From: CALFCX01 sp041650595
Lineage (GTDB): Bacteria; Margulisbacteria; WOR-1; JAKLHX01
NCBI GenBank assembly: GCA_041650595.1
Contig: JBAZKW010000001.1
Location: 124,001-188,000 of the forward strand
Length of the DNA: 64,000 nt
Reading direction: 5' to 3'
Shown: piece after piece, positions 16,508 through 24,639 of the stretch
Position numbering within the stretch: the first letter of the stretch is position 1
Layout: each line of letters starts with the position of its first letter
The notes under the pieces: model-generated
Database searches by the model: none
What the model saw: the letters and a program-made list of their open reading frames with translations, nothing else
Told to the model about the DNA's origin: nothing
Translations under genes and position numbers: made by a program

Positions 16508-18195
16508 ATGATGATGCGGTTTGACAAAAAGATCCGGACCAAGCTAGCTGCAGCTTTCGTTTGCTTATCGCTTTTAGCTGGAGAAGTATTTGCGGTGAGC
16601 GGTGTTAAAATGCTTACGAACGGTTCTATTTATATAGATGCCGACCGTAAAGTCGATAGTCTTTTGGTGAGAGACGGGATCGTTGAAGGATGGAATGTTG
16701 ATCCTGCAAAGTATAAAAATGCGGAAGTTGTCGACCTAAAAGGCGCAGCTGCATATCCCGGTTTTAACGACAGCCACGTTCACCTGGCTGAGACAGGTTA
16801 CTTTTTTCACGTAGGGGCTAATCTGATCGGCTGCAATAATGTTGATGATATCGTTAAAGTCCTGGCACAAAAGGTTAAAGACCTTCCTGCAAATGCCACT
16901 GTTTTTGGCGGCGGATTCTCTCTGCGTGATTACGACAAGTGGACCTTGGAAGACCTGGCCAAGATCGACAAAATCACGGGCGACAGGCCGACTTTTTTAG
17001 CGGATAAATTGGGGCATAACGCAGTAATAAACAGCGCAACGATCAAACTTGCGGGAATGACAGCTGCGACCAATATTCCCCTGGGAGGAAAAATGGGGGT
17101 GGAGAACGGCAAGCTGACCGGGATGTTGCGCGAATCTGCTATGATCCTGCCTTGGAACAGCATCGCCGCTCTTTTTAATATAAAAGAGATGAAGGACGGA
17201 GCTAAGCTTTTGGCACAGCATTGGGCATCAATGGGGTATACGGGTATCGTTGATCTTATGGGGGGGCCGGGTGTCCGCTATATGTATCCGGAAATTTTCT
17301 GGGAACTTGAAAAGAGGGAAATCTTCCATTGCGCGTCAATTATTGCTATACAATCTTCAGCCTGAGTGATGTCGATGATGCCGCAAAATACATCGGAAAA
17401 GATACAAAACAAACACGCTTTGCAGGATGTAAGATATTTGTCGACGGAGCTTATGCCGGCGGCCAGGCATGGACAACATGGAAGAATCAACAAGGGAATA
17501 ACGGCCTCCAGGAAATATATACCGATGATATCGGCGGTCCGGATCTAAATTTGAATCGTATCGTGGCAAAAGTTGAAGAATATGGGATGGACATGTACTA
17601 CCATACTCAGGGAGACAGGGCTATCGGTTCGGTGCTCGATGCGCTCGACAAAGTGCGTGCCGAAAAAGGTGAAATAAAAGGGGTCCATACGCTCATCCAC
17701 TTGGCTTTCCCGACGGACGAACAAATTGAAAGGATAAAAGGCTTTAACGGGCATGTTGTGGCAACAACTCAGCCGGGTTTCTGGCCTGTAGAAGACGATA
17801 CGGCGTATTATTACGGCGATCATGCCGCACAGGCATATCCCGTTAAAAAACTTATTGACAGCGGTATTTCCGTCGGGATCAGCACCGATTTCAGCGTTTC
17901 CCCTCCGCAGTACACGCCGCCGACGGTCATTATGGGAGTTGCCGCTGCTGGGGGAGGAAATCCTGCCGCCCATCCGCCGGTCAGCGTAAAAGAGATCGTC
18001 CGCGGGTTTACTGAGGGCAGCGCCAGGACGACGGGCAAAAAAGATGTTGGAAAACTTGATGTCGGTTACAACGCGGATATCGTCGTGTACGATACTGATC
18101 TTTATGCTGTTACGCCGGAAGGATTTACAAAGGACAATCCAAAGGTTTTGGCGACTTATGTCGGCGGGAAAAAGGTATATGAAGCGGGGAAATGA
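16508..18195 (+). pseudogene. Second exported amidohydrolase, interrupted by a one-base frameshift
   Basis: The 5' frame (16508-17365) encodes a signal peptide, a composite domain, DSHVHLAE (metal HxH) and the first half of the barrel. It ends in an unrelated nine-residue tail after REIFHC. The 3' frame resumes at 17329 with RVNYCYTIFSLSDVDD, then FVDGAYAGG, YYHTQGDRA, HLAFPTDE and GISTDFSVSP, the second half of the same YtcJ-like enzyme. Adding one base after REIFH, near 17328-17332, restores one reading frame of about 562 codons with all metal-site motifs. It is either a recent mutation or an assembly error; both halves look otherwise well conserved. GGAGG lies 4-10 bases before a triplet of ATGs, and I chose the first. 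Confidence 0.8.
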
Positions 18196-18242
18196 ATCGT
18201 GATACCATGTTCTCGAAATTAAAGAAAAAAGGAGGAGCAGAA

Positions 18243-18404
18243 ATGAAAGAATGCGGCGGTATCTACGGATTGGCGTTAATCGGGGCTCTGGTTTATTATA
18301 TTCAGCATGCGACTTCGTTTTTGAACGGGTGTTTAGGTGTTCTAAAGGCCATTGTCTGGCCGGCGATGCTGATGTATAAAGTGCTGTCGATGTTGAATAT
18401 GTGA
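18243..18404 (+). CDS. Small membrane protein (53 aa)
   Basis: Starts MKECGGIYGLALIGALVYYI and ends in a second hydrophobic stretch, VLKAIVWPAMLMYKVLSML, so two membrane segments are likely. A strong AGGAGG lies seven bases before the ATG at 18243, which is why that start is preferred over an upstream ATG overlapping the previous gene. It lies between the amidohydrolases and the AGCS symporter and may be co-transcribed with them. No family is recognised. Confidence 0.7.
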   Translation: MKECGGIYGLALIGALVYYIQHATSFLNGCLGVLKAIVWPAMLMYKVLSMLNM

Positions 18405-18454
18405 CTGGAACGTTCCTTTACTTTAGCAGCAAATTTTTGTAAAAAAGATGTTCA

Positions 18455-19780
18455 GTGCAAATACTTGAATCAGCCTTAAAAATACTCAGCGACTGGGCAT
18501 GGGGGCCTCCCATGCTCATCCTTTTGATCGGGACCCACCTTTTCCTCACATACAGGCTCCGTTTTGTACAGAGATATCTGGGAAAAGCTATCAGGATATC
18601 TTTTTCAAAAGGCGAAGGTGAAGGGGATATTTCCCATTTTGGAGCACTGACGACAGCTCTTGCCGCGACCATAGGTACCGGAAATATTGTGGGGGTCGCA
18701 ACCGCGGTGGTTTTAGGAGGACCGGGAGCTGTGCTTTGGATGTGGCTCACGGGCGTATTTGGGATCGCCACAAAATATTCCGAAGCTCTGCTTTCGATAA
18801 AATACCGCGTGACGAACAAAAACGGTCAGATGTCGGGCGGGCCGATGTATGTCCTTGAAAAGGGTATGAACTCAAAACCTTTGGGAGTCCTTTTCGCAAT
18901 ATTCACGGCTATCGCTGCTTTTGGTATAGGCAATACCGTGCAGGCAAACTCTATCTCAACTCTGGTATTTGACACTTTCAGGATCTCTCCCTGGATAACA
19001 GGCTCGGTTATGACTATTCTTACCGCTGTAGTTATACTCGGAGGGATCAAATCTATCGCAAAGTTCTGCAACTATCTTGTGCCGTTCATGGCGTTCTTTT
19101 ATATCCTAGGTTGTATGACATTGATATTGCTGAAGTTTGATACGGTACCTCAGACGATCGTTCTTATATGTACAAGTGCTTTTACGGGGCAGGCAGCTGC
19201 CGGAGGTTTTGTCGGCGCAGGGATAAGTCAGGCGATAAGATATGGAGTGGCAAGAGGTCTTTTTTCAAATGAGTCAGGAATGGGCAGCGCTCCAATAATT
19301 GCCGCCGCTGCCAAAACAAAGCATCCGGTCCAACAAGCGTTAGTTTCGTCAACCGGAACCTTTTGGGACACAGTCGTTGTTTGTGCGCTTACTGGTATCG
19401 TGGTGGTCAACTCCGGAGCTTGGATGGACGGCCTTAATGGCGCGATGCTGACAAAAGCCGCTTTTTCCGCGCTGCCAGTAATAGGGCCGGCTGTACTTAT
19501 CGGCGGACTTCTGACTTTTGTCTTTTCAACTATCTTAGGCTGGTCTTATTACGGCGAAAAGGCTGTTGAATATCTTTTGGGCCTTAAGTCAGTCAAGTAC
19601 TACAGATTACTTTGGGTCGTTGCCGTCATGGTCGGATCGGTCTCCACGCTTCCCATGGTCTGGAACTTTGCTGACGTGGCTAATGCGCTTATGGCTGTGC
19701 CAAATCTCCTGTCACTGATAGCGCTCAACGGAGTGATCGTGGCAGAGACAAAAAAACACCTGTGGGATGTAAAGGAATAG
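18455..19780 (+). CDS. Sodium:alanine/glycine symporter (AGCS family)
   Basis: A 441-residue polytopic inner-membrane protein. It has the AGCS hallmarks GDISHFGALTTALAATIGTGNIVGVATA (N-terminal substrate/Na+ site), GPGAVLWMWLTGVFG, SGGPMYVLEKG, and RGLFSNESGMGSAPIIAAAA. About ten or eleven hydrophobic segments are visible. It takes up small neutral amino acids with Na+. The start is GTG at 18455 with a poor ribosome site; no in-frame ATG precedes the conserved region. Its position after two exported amidohydrolases would suit uptake of amino-acid products released outside the cytoplasm, but this is inference. Confidence 0.93.
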   Translation: MQILESALKILSDWAWGPPMLILLIGTHLFLTYRLRFVQRYLGKAIRISFSKGEGEGDISHFGALTTALAATIGTGNIVGVATAVVLGGPGAVLWMWLTGVFGIATKYSEALLSIKYRVTNKNGQMSGGPMYVLEKGMNSKPLGVLFAIFTAIAAFGIGNTVQANSISTLVFDTFRISPWITGSVMTILTAVVILGGIKSIAKFCNYLVPFMAFFYILGCMTLILLKFDTVPQTIVLICTSAFTGQAAAGGFVGAGISQAIRYGVARGLFSNESGMGSAPIIAAAAKTKHPVQQALVSSTGTFWDTVVVCALTGIVVVNSGAWMDGLNGAMLTKAAFSALPVIGPAVLIGGLLTFVFSTILGWSYYGEKAVEYLLGLKSVKYYRLLWVVAVMVGSVSTLPMVWNFADVANALMAVPNLLSLIALNGVIVAETKKHLWDVKE

Positions 19781-19804
19781 CTGCTGGAATATTGAGCAGA
19801 CAGT

Positions 19805-20017
19805 TTATCGCAAACGAAATATGTCTATTTTGAGCGACTTTAACAAGAAAAATATCAGGACCATGCCAACCGCCACGGACTCAAACGTAATTATCCATTT
19901 GAAAATTTCCTCATCTATTAGCAACTTTTGTGTTTGAAAGTCATAAAAGAAGAACGAAGTAATAAAAGGGATCAGCCAAGCCAGCGAACCGTAAAATAAC
20001 GCTTTTAAATATTTCAT
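19805..20017 (-). CDS. Small integral membrane protein (70 aa)
   Basis: The sequence has two clear membrane segments (ALFYGSLAWLIPFITSFFFY and SVAVGMVLIFFLLKSL) joined by a short polar loop, FQTQKLLIDEE. No family can be named with confidence. It is divergent from engB. A TAAAAT box lies nine bases before the ATG and no Shine-Dalgarno site is seen, matching the leaderless pattern of other genes here. Confidence 0.6.
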   Translation of the reverse strand: MKYLKALFYGSLAWLIPFITSFFFYDFQTQKLLIDEEIFKWIITFESVAVGMVLIFFLLKSLKIDIFRLR

Positions 20018-20103
20018 TTGACTACCATTTTATGTCGATTCCAAATTCTATCATAAAAGAAATATACCTGAAAGTAGCTGCCAAAAACGGCAATAGAACC
20101 TGT

Positions 20104-20109
20104 TATTAT
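20104..20109 (+). promoter_or_regulatory. -10 box for leaderless engB
   Basis: TATTAT exactly six bases before the ATG at 20116, with no ribosome binding site. Confidence 0.5.
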
Positions 20110-20115
20110 GCTTAT

Positions 20116-20685
20116 ATGGACATAAGATCCGCAAGATTTATAAAAGGGGTGGTTGGGCCTGACGCCGTTTTGGAAGACGGGATGCCTCAGGTAGCTTTTG
20201 TCGGCCGCTCAAATGTAGGCAAATCGAGCGTCATCAATTCTTTGACGGGTCAGAAAACTCTCGCAAAGACGAGTTCATCTCCGGGCCGTACTACAGAAAT
20301 CAATATTTTTTTTATAAATGAAAGGTTTTATTTGATCGATCTCCCGGGATACGGCTATGCCAAAGCGTCGCACGAGGCAAGGCTGGACCTTCGGGAGCTT
20401 ATCAACTGGTACCTGTTTATGTCCCATTATGAGCAGAAAAAAATTGTGCTTATCATTGACGCAAAAGTTGGTTTGACCGATTCAGATCTTGAAATATTAC
20501 AGGTGTTGGAAGACAGGAAAAAAGATATTGTTATTGTCGCAAACAAAATAGACAAAATAAGGCCGTCAAAGGTTATCATGCAACTTAAAGCGATTGGGGA
20601 TCTTGCCTCGGGCCACCGGATAATCCCGTATTCGTCAAAAAAGAGGGTCGGCTTCAAAGAATTAAGCAGAGAAGTCTTTAATTAA
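20116..20685 (+). CDS. engB: Ribosome biogenesis GTPase EngB/YsxC
   Basis: Essential GTPase of large-subunit assembly. The 189-residue product has the G motifs in order: GRSNVGKSS (G1), SSPGRTTEI (G2), DLPGYGYA (G3) and NKIDK (G4). The start at 20116 (MDIRSARFIKGVVGPD) gives the usual N-terminus and length; an in-frame ATG at 20032 would add 28 unrelated residues upstream of the TATTAT box. It is the first gene of a long plus-strand cluster. Confidence 0.93.
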   Translation: MDIRSARFIKGVVGPDAVLEDGMPQVAFVGRSNVGKSSVINSLTGQKTLAKTSSSPGRTTEINIFFINERFYLIDLPGYGYAKASHEARLDLRELINWYLFMSHYEQKKIVLIIDAKVGLTDSDLEILQVLEDRKKDIVIVANKIDKIRPSKVIMQLKAIGDLASGHRIIPYSSKKRVGFKELSREVFN

Positions 20686-20687
20686 CA

Positions 20688-22487
20688 ATGCTTCAAATAA
20701 ATGATCTGTCACTATCGTTTGACGGGCAGCTATTGCTAAAGGATATCAGCTTTAATATCCACAGCGGAGAGCGCATCGGACTGGTGGGACGCAACGGATC
20801 CGGAAAAACAACGATCTTTAAGCTGATCACCGGAGAGATACATCCCGATGAGGGGCGCATTATCCTGCCAAAGAATTACAGCGTCGGATATCTTAAACAG
20901 CACCTGCAATTTAACGAAGCAACGGTGCTTGACGAAGCCTGTCAGGGGCTCCGGCCCGACGAAAGGGACCAAGTGTGGAAAGCAGAAAAAATACTTACGG
21001 GCCTCGGCTTTTCAGAAGATGACATGTATTCGTCTCCGGCACAATTTTCCGGAGGATTTCAGGTGCGCCTCAACCTGGCAAAGGTGCTTCTCGCGGAGCC
21101 TCACCTTCTGCTTTTGGACGAACCCACGAACTATTTGGATATAGTTTCTATCAGATGGCTTACCCGCTTTTTACAGCGCTGGCGCAATGAGCTTATGATA
21201 ATCACGCATGACCGTGATTTTATGAACAGCGTTACAACGCATACTCTCGGTATCCACCGCCAAAAGATCAAAAAGATCGAGGGGAGCACCGAAAAGCTTT
21301 TTGAACAGATCGCCGTGGAAGAAGAGGTGTATGAAAACACCCGCCGCAAAGAGAACAAAAAACGCGACGAGGCGATGGAATTTATCAACCGTTTCCGTGC
21401 TCTGGCTGCCAGGGCCTCGCTTGTCCAGTCGCGCATCAAAGCACTGGAGCGGATGGGCACAAAAGAAGAACTTGCCAATATCACGGAACTGGGTTTTAGA
21501 TTTAATTCTGTAGAGTTCAATTCGCAGTATCTTATGAATATTGAAAACCTGTCTTTCGGTTACAGTCCTGATCGTATATTGATTAAAGGCCTTTCGCTTG
21601 CGATAGGAAAAGAAGACCGCATCTGCGTCGTAGGCAAGAACGGCAAAGGCAAATCGACATTGCTCCGCCTGCTCGTAGGAGAGCTAAAACCTTGCGAGGG
21701 CAAAATTACCAGGCACCCGAACTGTCAGATCGGGTATTTTGGACAGACAAATATCGAGCGGCTGAGTCCCGGCCTGACAATAGAAGAGGAGCTCCAAAGG
21801 ACAAGGCCGGACCTGAACTATACTGAGATCCGCAAAACCTGCGGAGCGATGATGTTTACAGGCGACCTGGCGCTCAAAGAGATCTCAATACTCTCGGGCG
21901 GAGAAAAAAGCAGGGTATCGCTGGGAAAGATACTACTTTCCCCGTCGAATATGCTGCTTTTGGACGAGCCGACGAACCATCTGGACGTGGAATCCTGCGA
22001 TTCGATGATAGCAGCGCTCGATGAATTTCCGGGAGCGGTGGTTATTGTTACCCACAGCGAGATGTTTTTGCATCACCTGGCGAACAGGCTCATAGTATTT
22101 AATGAAGACAAGGTCTTTGTTTTTGAGGGCACATATCAGGACTTTTTGGACCGCGTCGGCTGGGAAGATGAGCCAAAAAAACAAAGTAAAGAAAAGAAAG
22201 CCGATAAGGAAAAGCGCAAGCAACAGGCATTGGAAGCGGCGTACAATAAAAAGCAAAAGGATCTTCATGCCAAGATCGCAAAAATTGAAAAACATATAGA
22301 TGACGAGGAAAAAGCGCTTGAAGCCGCCAATCTAAAGATTGCCGATCTGGCCGGAAAATCCGGCGGAGAAGAGATACAAAAGCTCCAGATCAAGGTTCAC
22401 AAGCATCAACAGGCTCTGGACAGCGGATATAGCGAGCTTGAAAAGCTTATCGCACAAGTCGATGCTCTTTCTACCCCCGTGTTATAA
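20688..22487 (+). CDS. ABC-F family ATPase (Uup/EttA-like translation factor)
   Basis: A 599-residue soluble protein with two ABC domains and no membrane segments. Walker A motifs are GRNGSGKTT and GKNGKGKST, signatures FSGG and LSGGE, Walker B LLLLDEPTN and MLLLDEPTN, and switch His in THDRD and THSEM. Between them lies the arginine- and lysine-rich P-site tRNA-interaction linker (about 205-270), and the C-terminus (505-599) is a charged coiled coil as in Uup. ABC-F proteins act on the ribosome, relieving stalls or giving antibiotic resistance; which role applies here cannot be decided. It begins two bases after engB. Confidence 0.9.
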   Translation: MLQINDLSLSFDGQLLLKDISFNIHSGERIGLVGRNGSGKTTIFKLITGEIHPDEGRIILPKNYSVGYLKQHLQFNEATVLDEACQGLRPDERDQVWKAEKILTGLGFSEDDMYSSPAQFSGGFQVRLNLAKVLLAEPHLLLLDEPTNYLDIVSIRWLTRFLQRWRNELMIITHDRDFMNSVTTHTLGIHRQKIKKIEGSTEKLFEQIAVEEEVYENTRRKENKKRDEAMEFINRFRALAARASLVQSRIKALERMGTKEELANITELGFRFNSVEFNSQYLMNIENLSFGYSPDRILIKGLSLAIGKEDRICVVGKNGKGKSTLLRLLVGELKPCEGKITRHPNCQIGYFGQTNIERLSPGLTIEEELQRTRPDLNYTEIRKTCGAMMFTGDLALKEISILSGGEKSRVSLGKILLSPSNMLLLDEPTNHLDVESCDSMIAALDEFPGAVVIVTHSEMFLHHLANRLIVFNEDKVFVFEGTYQDFLDRVGWEDEPKKQSKEKKADKEKRKQQALEAAYNKKQKDLHAKIAKIEKHIDDEEKALEAANLKIADLAGKSGGEEIQKLQIKVHKHQQALDSGYSELEKLIAQVDALSTPVL

Positions 22488-22488
22488 T
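22483..22488 (+). promoter_or_regulatory. -10 box within the end of the ABC-F gene, for gmk
   Basis: TATAAT ends nine bases before the TTG start of gmk and overlaps the ABC-F stop codon. There is no Shine-Dalgarno site between. Confidence 0.4.
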
Positions 22489-22497
22489 GATACGACC

Positions 22498-23115
22498 TTG
22501 ACAAAAGCTAAGACAAAAAAGAAAAAAGGCCTTCTTGTCGTCATTTCCGGGCCCTCCGGAGTGGGCAAAAGCACCGTGGTGGCCCAGCTGCTTAAGAACA
22601 ACCCTTCGTTTATACTTTCGGTTTCGGCAACCACCAGAAAACCCCGACCGAGTGAAAAGAACGGTAAGGATTACTTTTTTATTAAAGAAGAGGAATTCTA
22701 CTCAAAAATCAAAAACTCCGAGTTCCTTGAGTGGGCCAATGTTCACGGATGTTATTACGGAACACCTCTAAAATTCGCCAAAGACAGGCTGGTAAAAGGA
22801 GAGACCGTTATACTTGAGGTAGATGTTCAGGGAGCAGCAAGCATAAAAGAAGCCATATCAAAAAACGCTATCGATTCCTCGAACGCGGTATTTGTTTTTC
22901 TGATACCTCCCTCCGTGGATATACTGGCCTTTAGGCTAAAAAGGCGCAAAACCGAAAAAAAAGACGAAATGAACGCCAGATTGAGGAACGCAATAGACGA
23001 GCTGCAGGTCATGGAAAAATATGACTATATCGTCGTGAACGATAAAGTCGCCTCCGCCGCGGACAAGATCGGTGCTATAATAAAGGTGGAAAAAGAAAGG
23101 ACCTTTTTAAATTGA
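22498..23115 (+). CDS. gmk: Guanylate kinase
   Basis: Converts GMP and ATP to GDP and ADP. The 205-residue protein has the P-loop ISGPSGVGKST, the GMP-site residues in SATTRKPRPSEKNGKDYFF, EWANVHGCYYGTP, and ILEVDVQGA. The most likely start is TTG at 22498 (LTKAKTKKKKGLLVVISGPSG), because this gives the normal N-terminus; upstream in-frame starts lie within the ABC-F gene. A TATAAT box nine bases before the TTG offers a separate promoter. Its stop overlaps the TTG of rpoZ. Confidence 0.93.
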   Translation: MTKAKTKKKKGLLVVISGPSGVGKSTVVAQLLKNNPSFILSVSATTRKPRPSEKNGKDYFFIKEEEFYSKIKNSEFLEWANVHGCYYGTPLKFAKDRLVKGETVILEVDVQGAASIKEAISKNAIDSSNAVFVFLIPPSVDILAFRLKRRKTEKKDEMNARLRNAIDELQVMEKYDYIVVNDKVASAADKIGAIIKVEKERTFLN

Positions 23116-23432
23116 CAACCCCGACAATTGACGCTCTTCTTGGTAAGATAAGCAACAGGTTCCTGTTGGCAAATGTTATTGCCGACAGGGCAAAAGCGCT
23201 TACAGAAGGATCTCTGCCTTATATTGAGGATTCCGATCCTACTAATACAATTGAAACGGCCATGAACGAGATGAAGCAGGGCAAAATATGGTACAAAATA
23301 CTCGAAGCTCCTTCGAAAAGGTCTGAAAAAGCCTCCGAGATAAAGGATTTTTGGACCCCGAGGGACCTGAGCCTGGAAAAAGAAGATAAGAAAAAATCCA
23401 AAAAGACCAAAACTTCAAGTAAAAAAAAGTAA
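23112..23432 (+). CDS. rpoZ: DNA-directed RNA polymerase omega subunit
   Basis: Omega helps assemble and stabilise RNA polymerase and binds ppGpp in many bacteria. The 106-residue product contains the family core DALLGKISNRFLLANVIADRAKAL and TIETAMNEMKQGKI, followed by an unusually lysine-rich tail of about 35 residues. The TTG start overlaps the gmk stop. The order gmk-rpoZ-coaBC-priA-def-fmt is a conserved bacterial cluster, which supports the call. Confidence 0.9.
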   Translation: MTTPTIDALLGKISNRFLLANVIADRAKALTEGSLPYIEDSDPTNTIETAMNEMKQGKIWYKILEAPSKRSEKASEIKDFWTPRDLSLEKEDKKKSKKTKTSSKKK

Positions 23433-23441
23433 CGGTGCCTC

Positions 23442-24638
23442 ATGGACAGCAGGCCGACCCTCCGCGGTAAAAAGATCATTTTAGGCGTGACCGGATGCAT
23501 TGCCGCTTACAAAAGCGCCGAAATACTAAGAGCTCTAAAGAAAAAAGGCGCCGATGTGTGGGTAGTCATGACGGATTCCGCGCAAGAATTCATTACACCT
23601 CTTACTTTTAGGACACTGTCGGGAAATCCTTGCATAACAAATATGTTCGACAAGGCCGTTGAATCCATGCCACTGCCTCATATTTCCCTGTCCGAAGGAA
23701 CCGATCTCGTTCTCGTCGCCCCATCTACCGCAAATATGATCGCAAAAGCCGCCAATGGAATAGCCGACGATATTCTTTCCACTATACTTATGTCCTGCGA
23801 CGCCAAAAAGGTCTTTGCTCCCGCCATGAACACCAAGATGTGGGAAAGTCGAGTCTTAAGGGACAATCTAAAACGGGTGTCGTCTTTGGGCATATCGATC
23901 GTCGGGCCCTTTTACGGGGAGCTTGCCTGCGGAAGCACAGGCCAAGGCAAAATGGCCGGTATAGATGAAATAATCGCGAAAGTTGATGAGCTTATAGGCA
24001 TCCCGCAGGACCTTGCCGGAAAAAAGATACTGGTAACGGCGGGCGGCACGAGAGAACCTATAGATCCGGTCCGCTTTATCGGCAATAGGTCTTCCGGAAG
24101 GATGGGGTATGAGACGGCGCGCGCCGCGTTTGAGCGAGGCGCGCAGGTCACGCTTATTTCATCTGCCTGTGCACTTCAAGTCCCGGAAGGTGTCAATGCC
24201 GAATTTGTAGAGACTTCCGCGCAGATGGATAAAGCGGTGCAAAAAAACTTCCCTCTGCACGATGCTCTTATAATGGCTGCCGCTGTTTCCGATTTTCGTG
24301 CGGCAAAACAAGAGCGATCCAAGATAAAAAAAAGCGACAAGGGGATCGAGCTTAAGATGGAAAATACCGAGGATATTCTTTCTTCTTTGAAAGAAAGGCC
24401 CAAAAGTAAAAAAATAGCCGGTTTTTGCGTTGAAAGTAAGGACCTGATCAAAAACGCGCGCAACAAACTTACCGACAAAAAACTTGACCTGATAGCTGCC
24501 AACGATACAGGGGCTTTTGACAGCGCGGATTCAGAAGTGGTCCTTTTGCTCAAGGGAGGAAAGACGGAAAAACTCCCAAGACAAAATAAATTTAAGACCG
24601 CAAACAGGATCCTGGACCTGCTTTTCGATGCTGTCTGA
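23442..24638 (+). CDS. coaBC: Bifunctional phosphopantothenoylcysteine decarboxylase/synthetase
   Basis: CoaBC adds Cys to 4'-phosphopantothenate and decarboxylates the product to phosphopantetheine on the way to CoA. The 398-residue protein has the N-terminal flavodoxin-like CoaC domain (GVTGCIAAYKSAE; catalytic His in LPHISL; PAMNTKMW; ACGSTGQGKM) and the C-terminal CoaB domain (TAGGTREPIDPVRFIGNRSSGRMG; AAAVSDFRAAK; LIAANDTG). Length is normal. It lies between rpoZ and priA. The window also holds coaX and panE, so several CoA-pathway steps are present, though dispersed. Confidence 0.96.
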   Translation: MDSRPTLRGKKIILGVTGCIAAYKSAEILRALKKKGADVWVVMTDSAQEFITPLTFRTLSGNPCITNMFDKAVESMPLPHISLSEGTDLVLVAPSTANMIAKAANGIADDILSTILMSCDAKKVFAPAMNTKMWESRVLRDNLKRVSSLGISIVGPFYGELACGSTGQGKMAGIDEIIAKVDELIGIPQDLAGKKILVTAGGTREPIDPVRFIGNRSSGRMGYETARAAFERGAQVTLISSACALQVPEGVNAEFVETSAQMDKAVQKNFPLHDALIMAAAVSDFRAAKQERSKIKKSDKGIELKMENTEDILSSLKERPKSKKIAGFCVESKDLIKNARNKLTDKKLDLIAANDTGAFDSADSEVVLLLKGGKTEKLPRQNKFKTANRILDLLFDAV

Positions 24639-24639
24639 T

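Noticed and set aside
22339..22497. Earlier in-frame starts for gmk
   Set aside because: They lie deep inside the ABC-F coding region, and the added residues do not resemble guanylate kinase.
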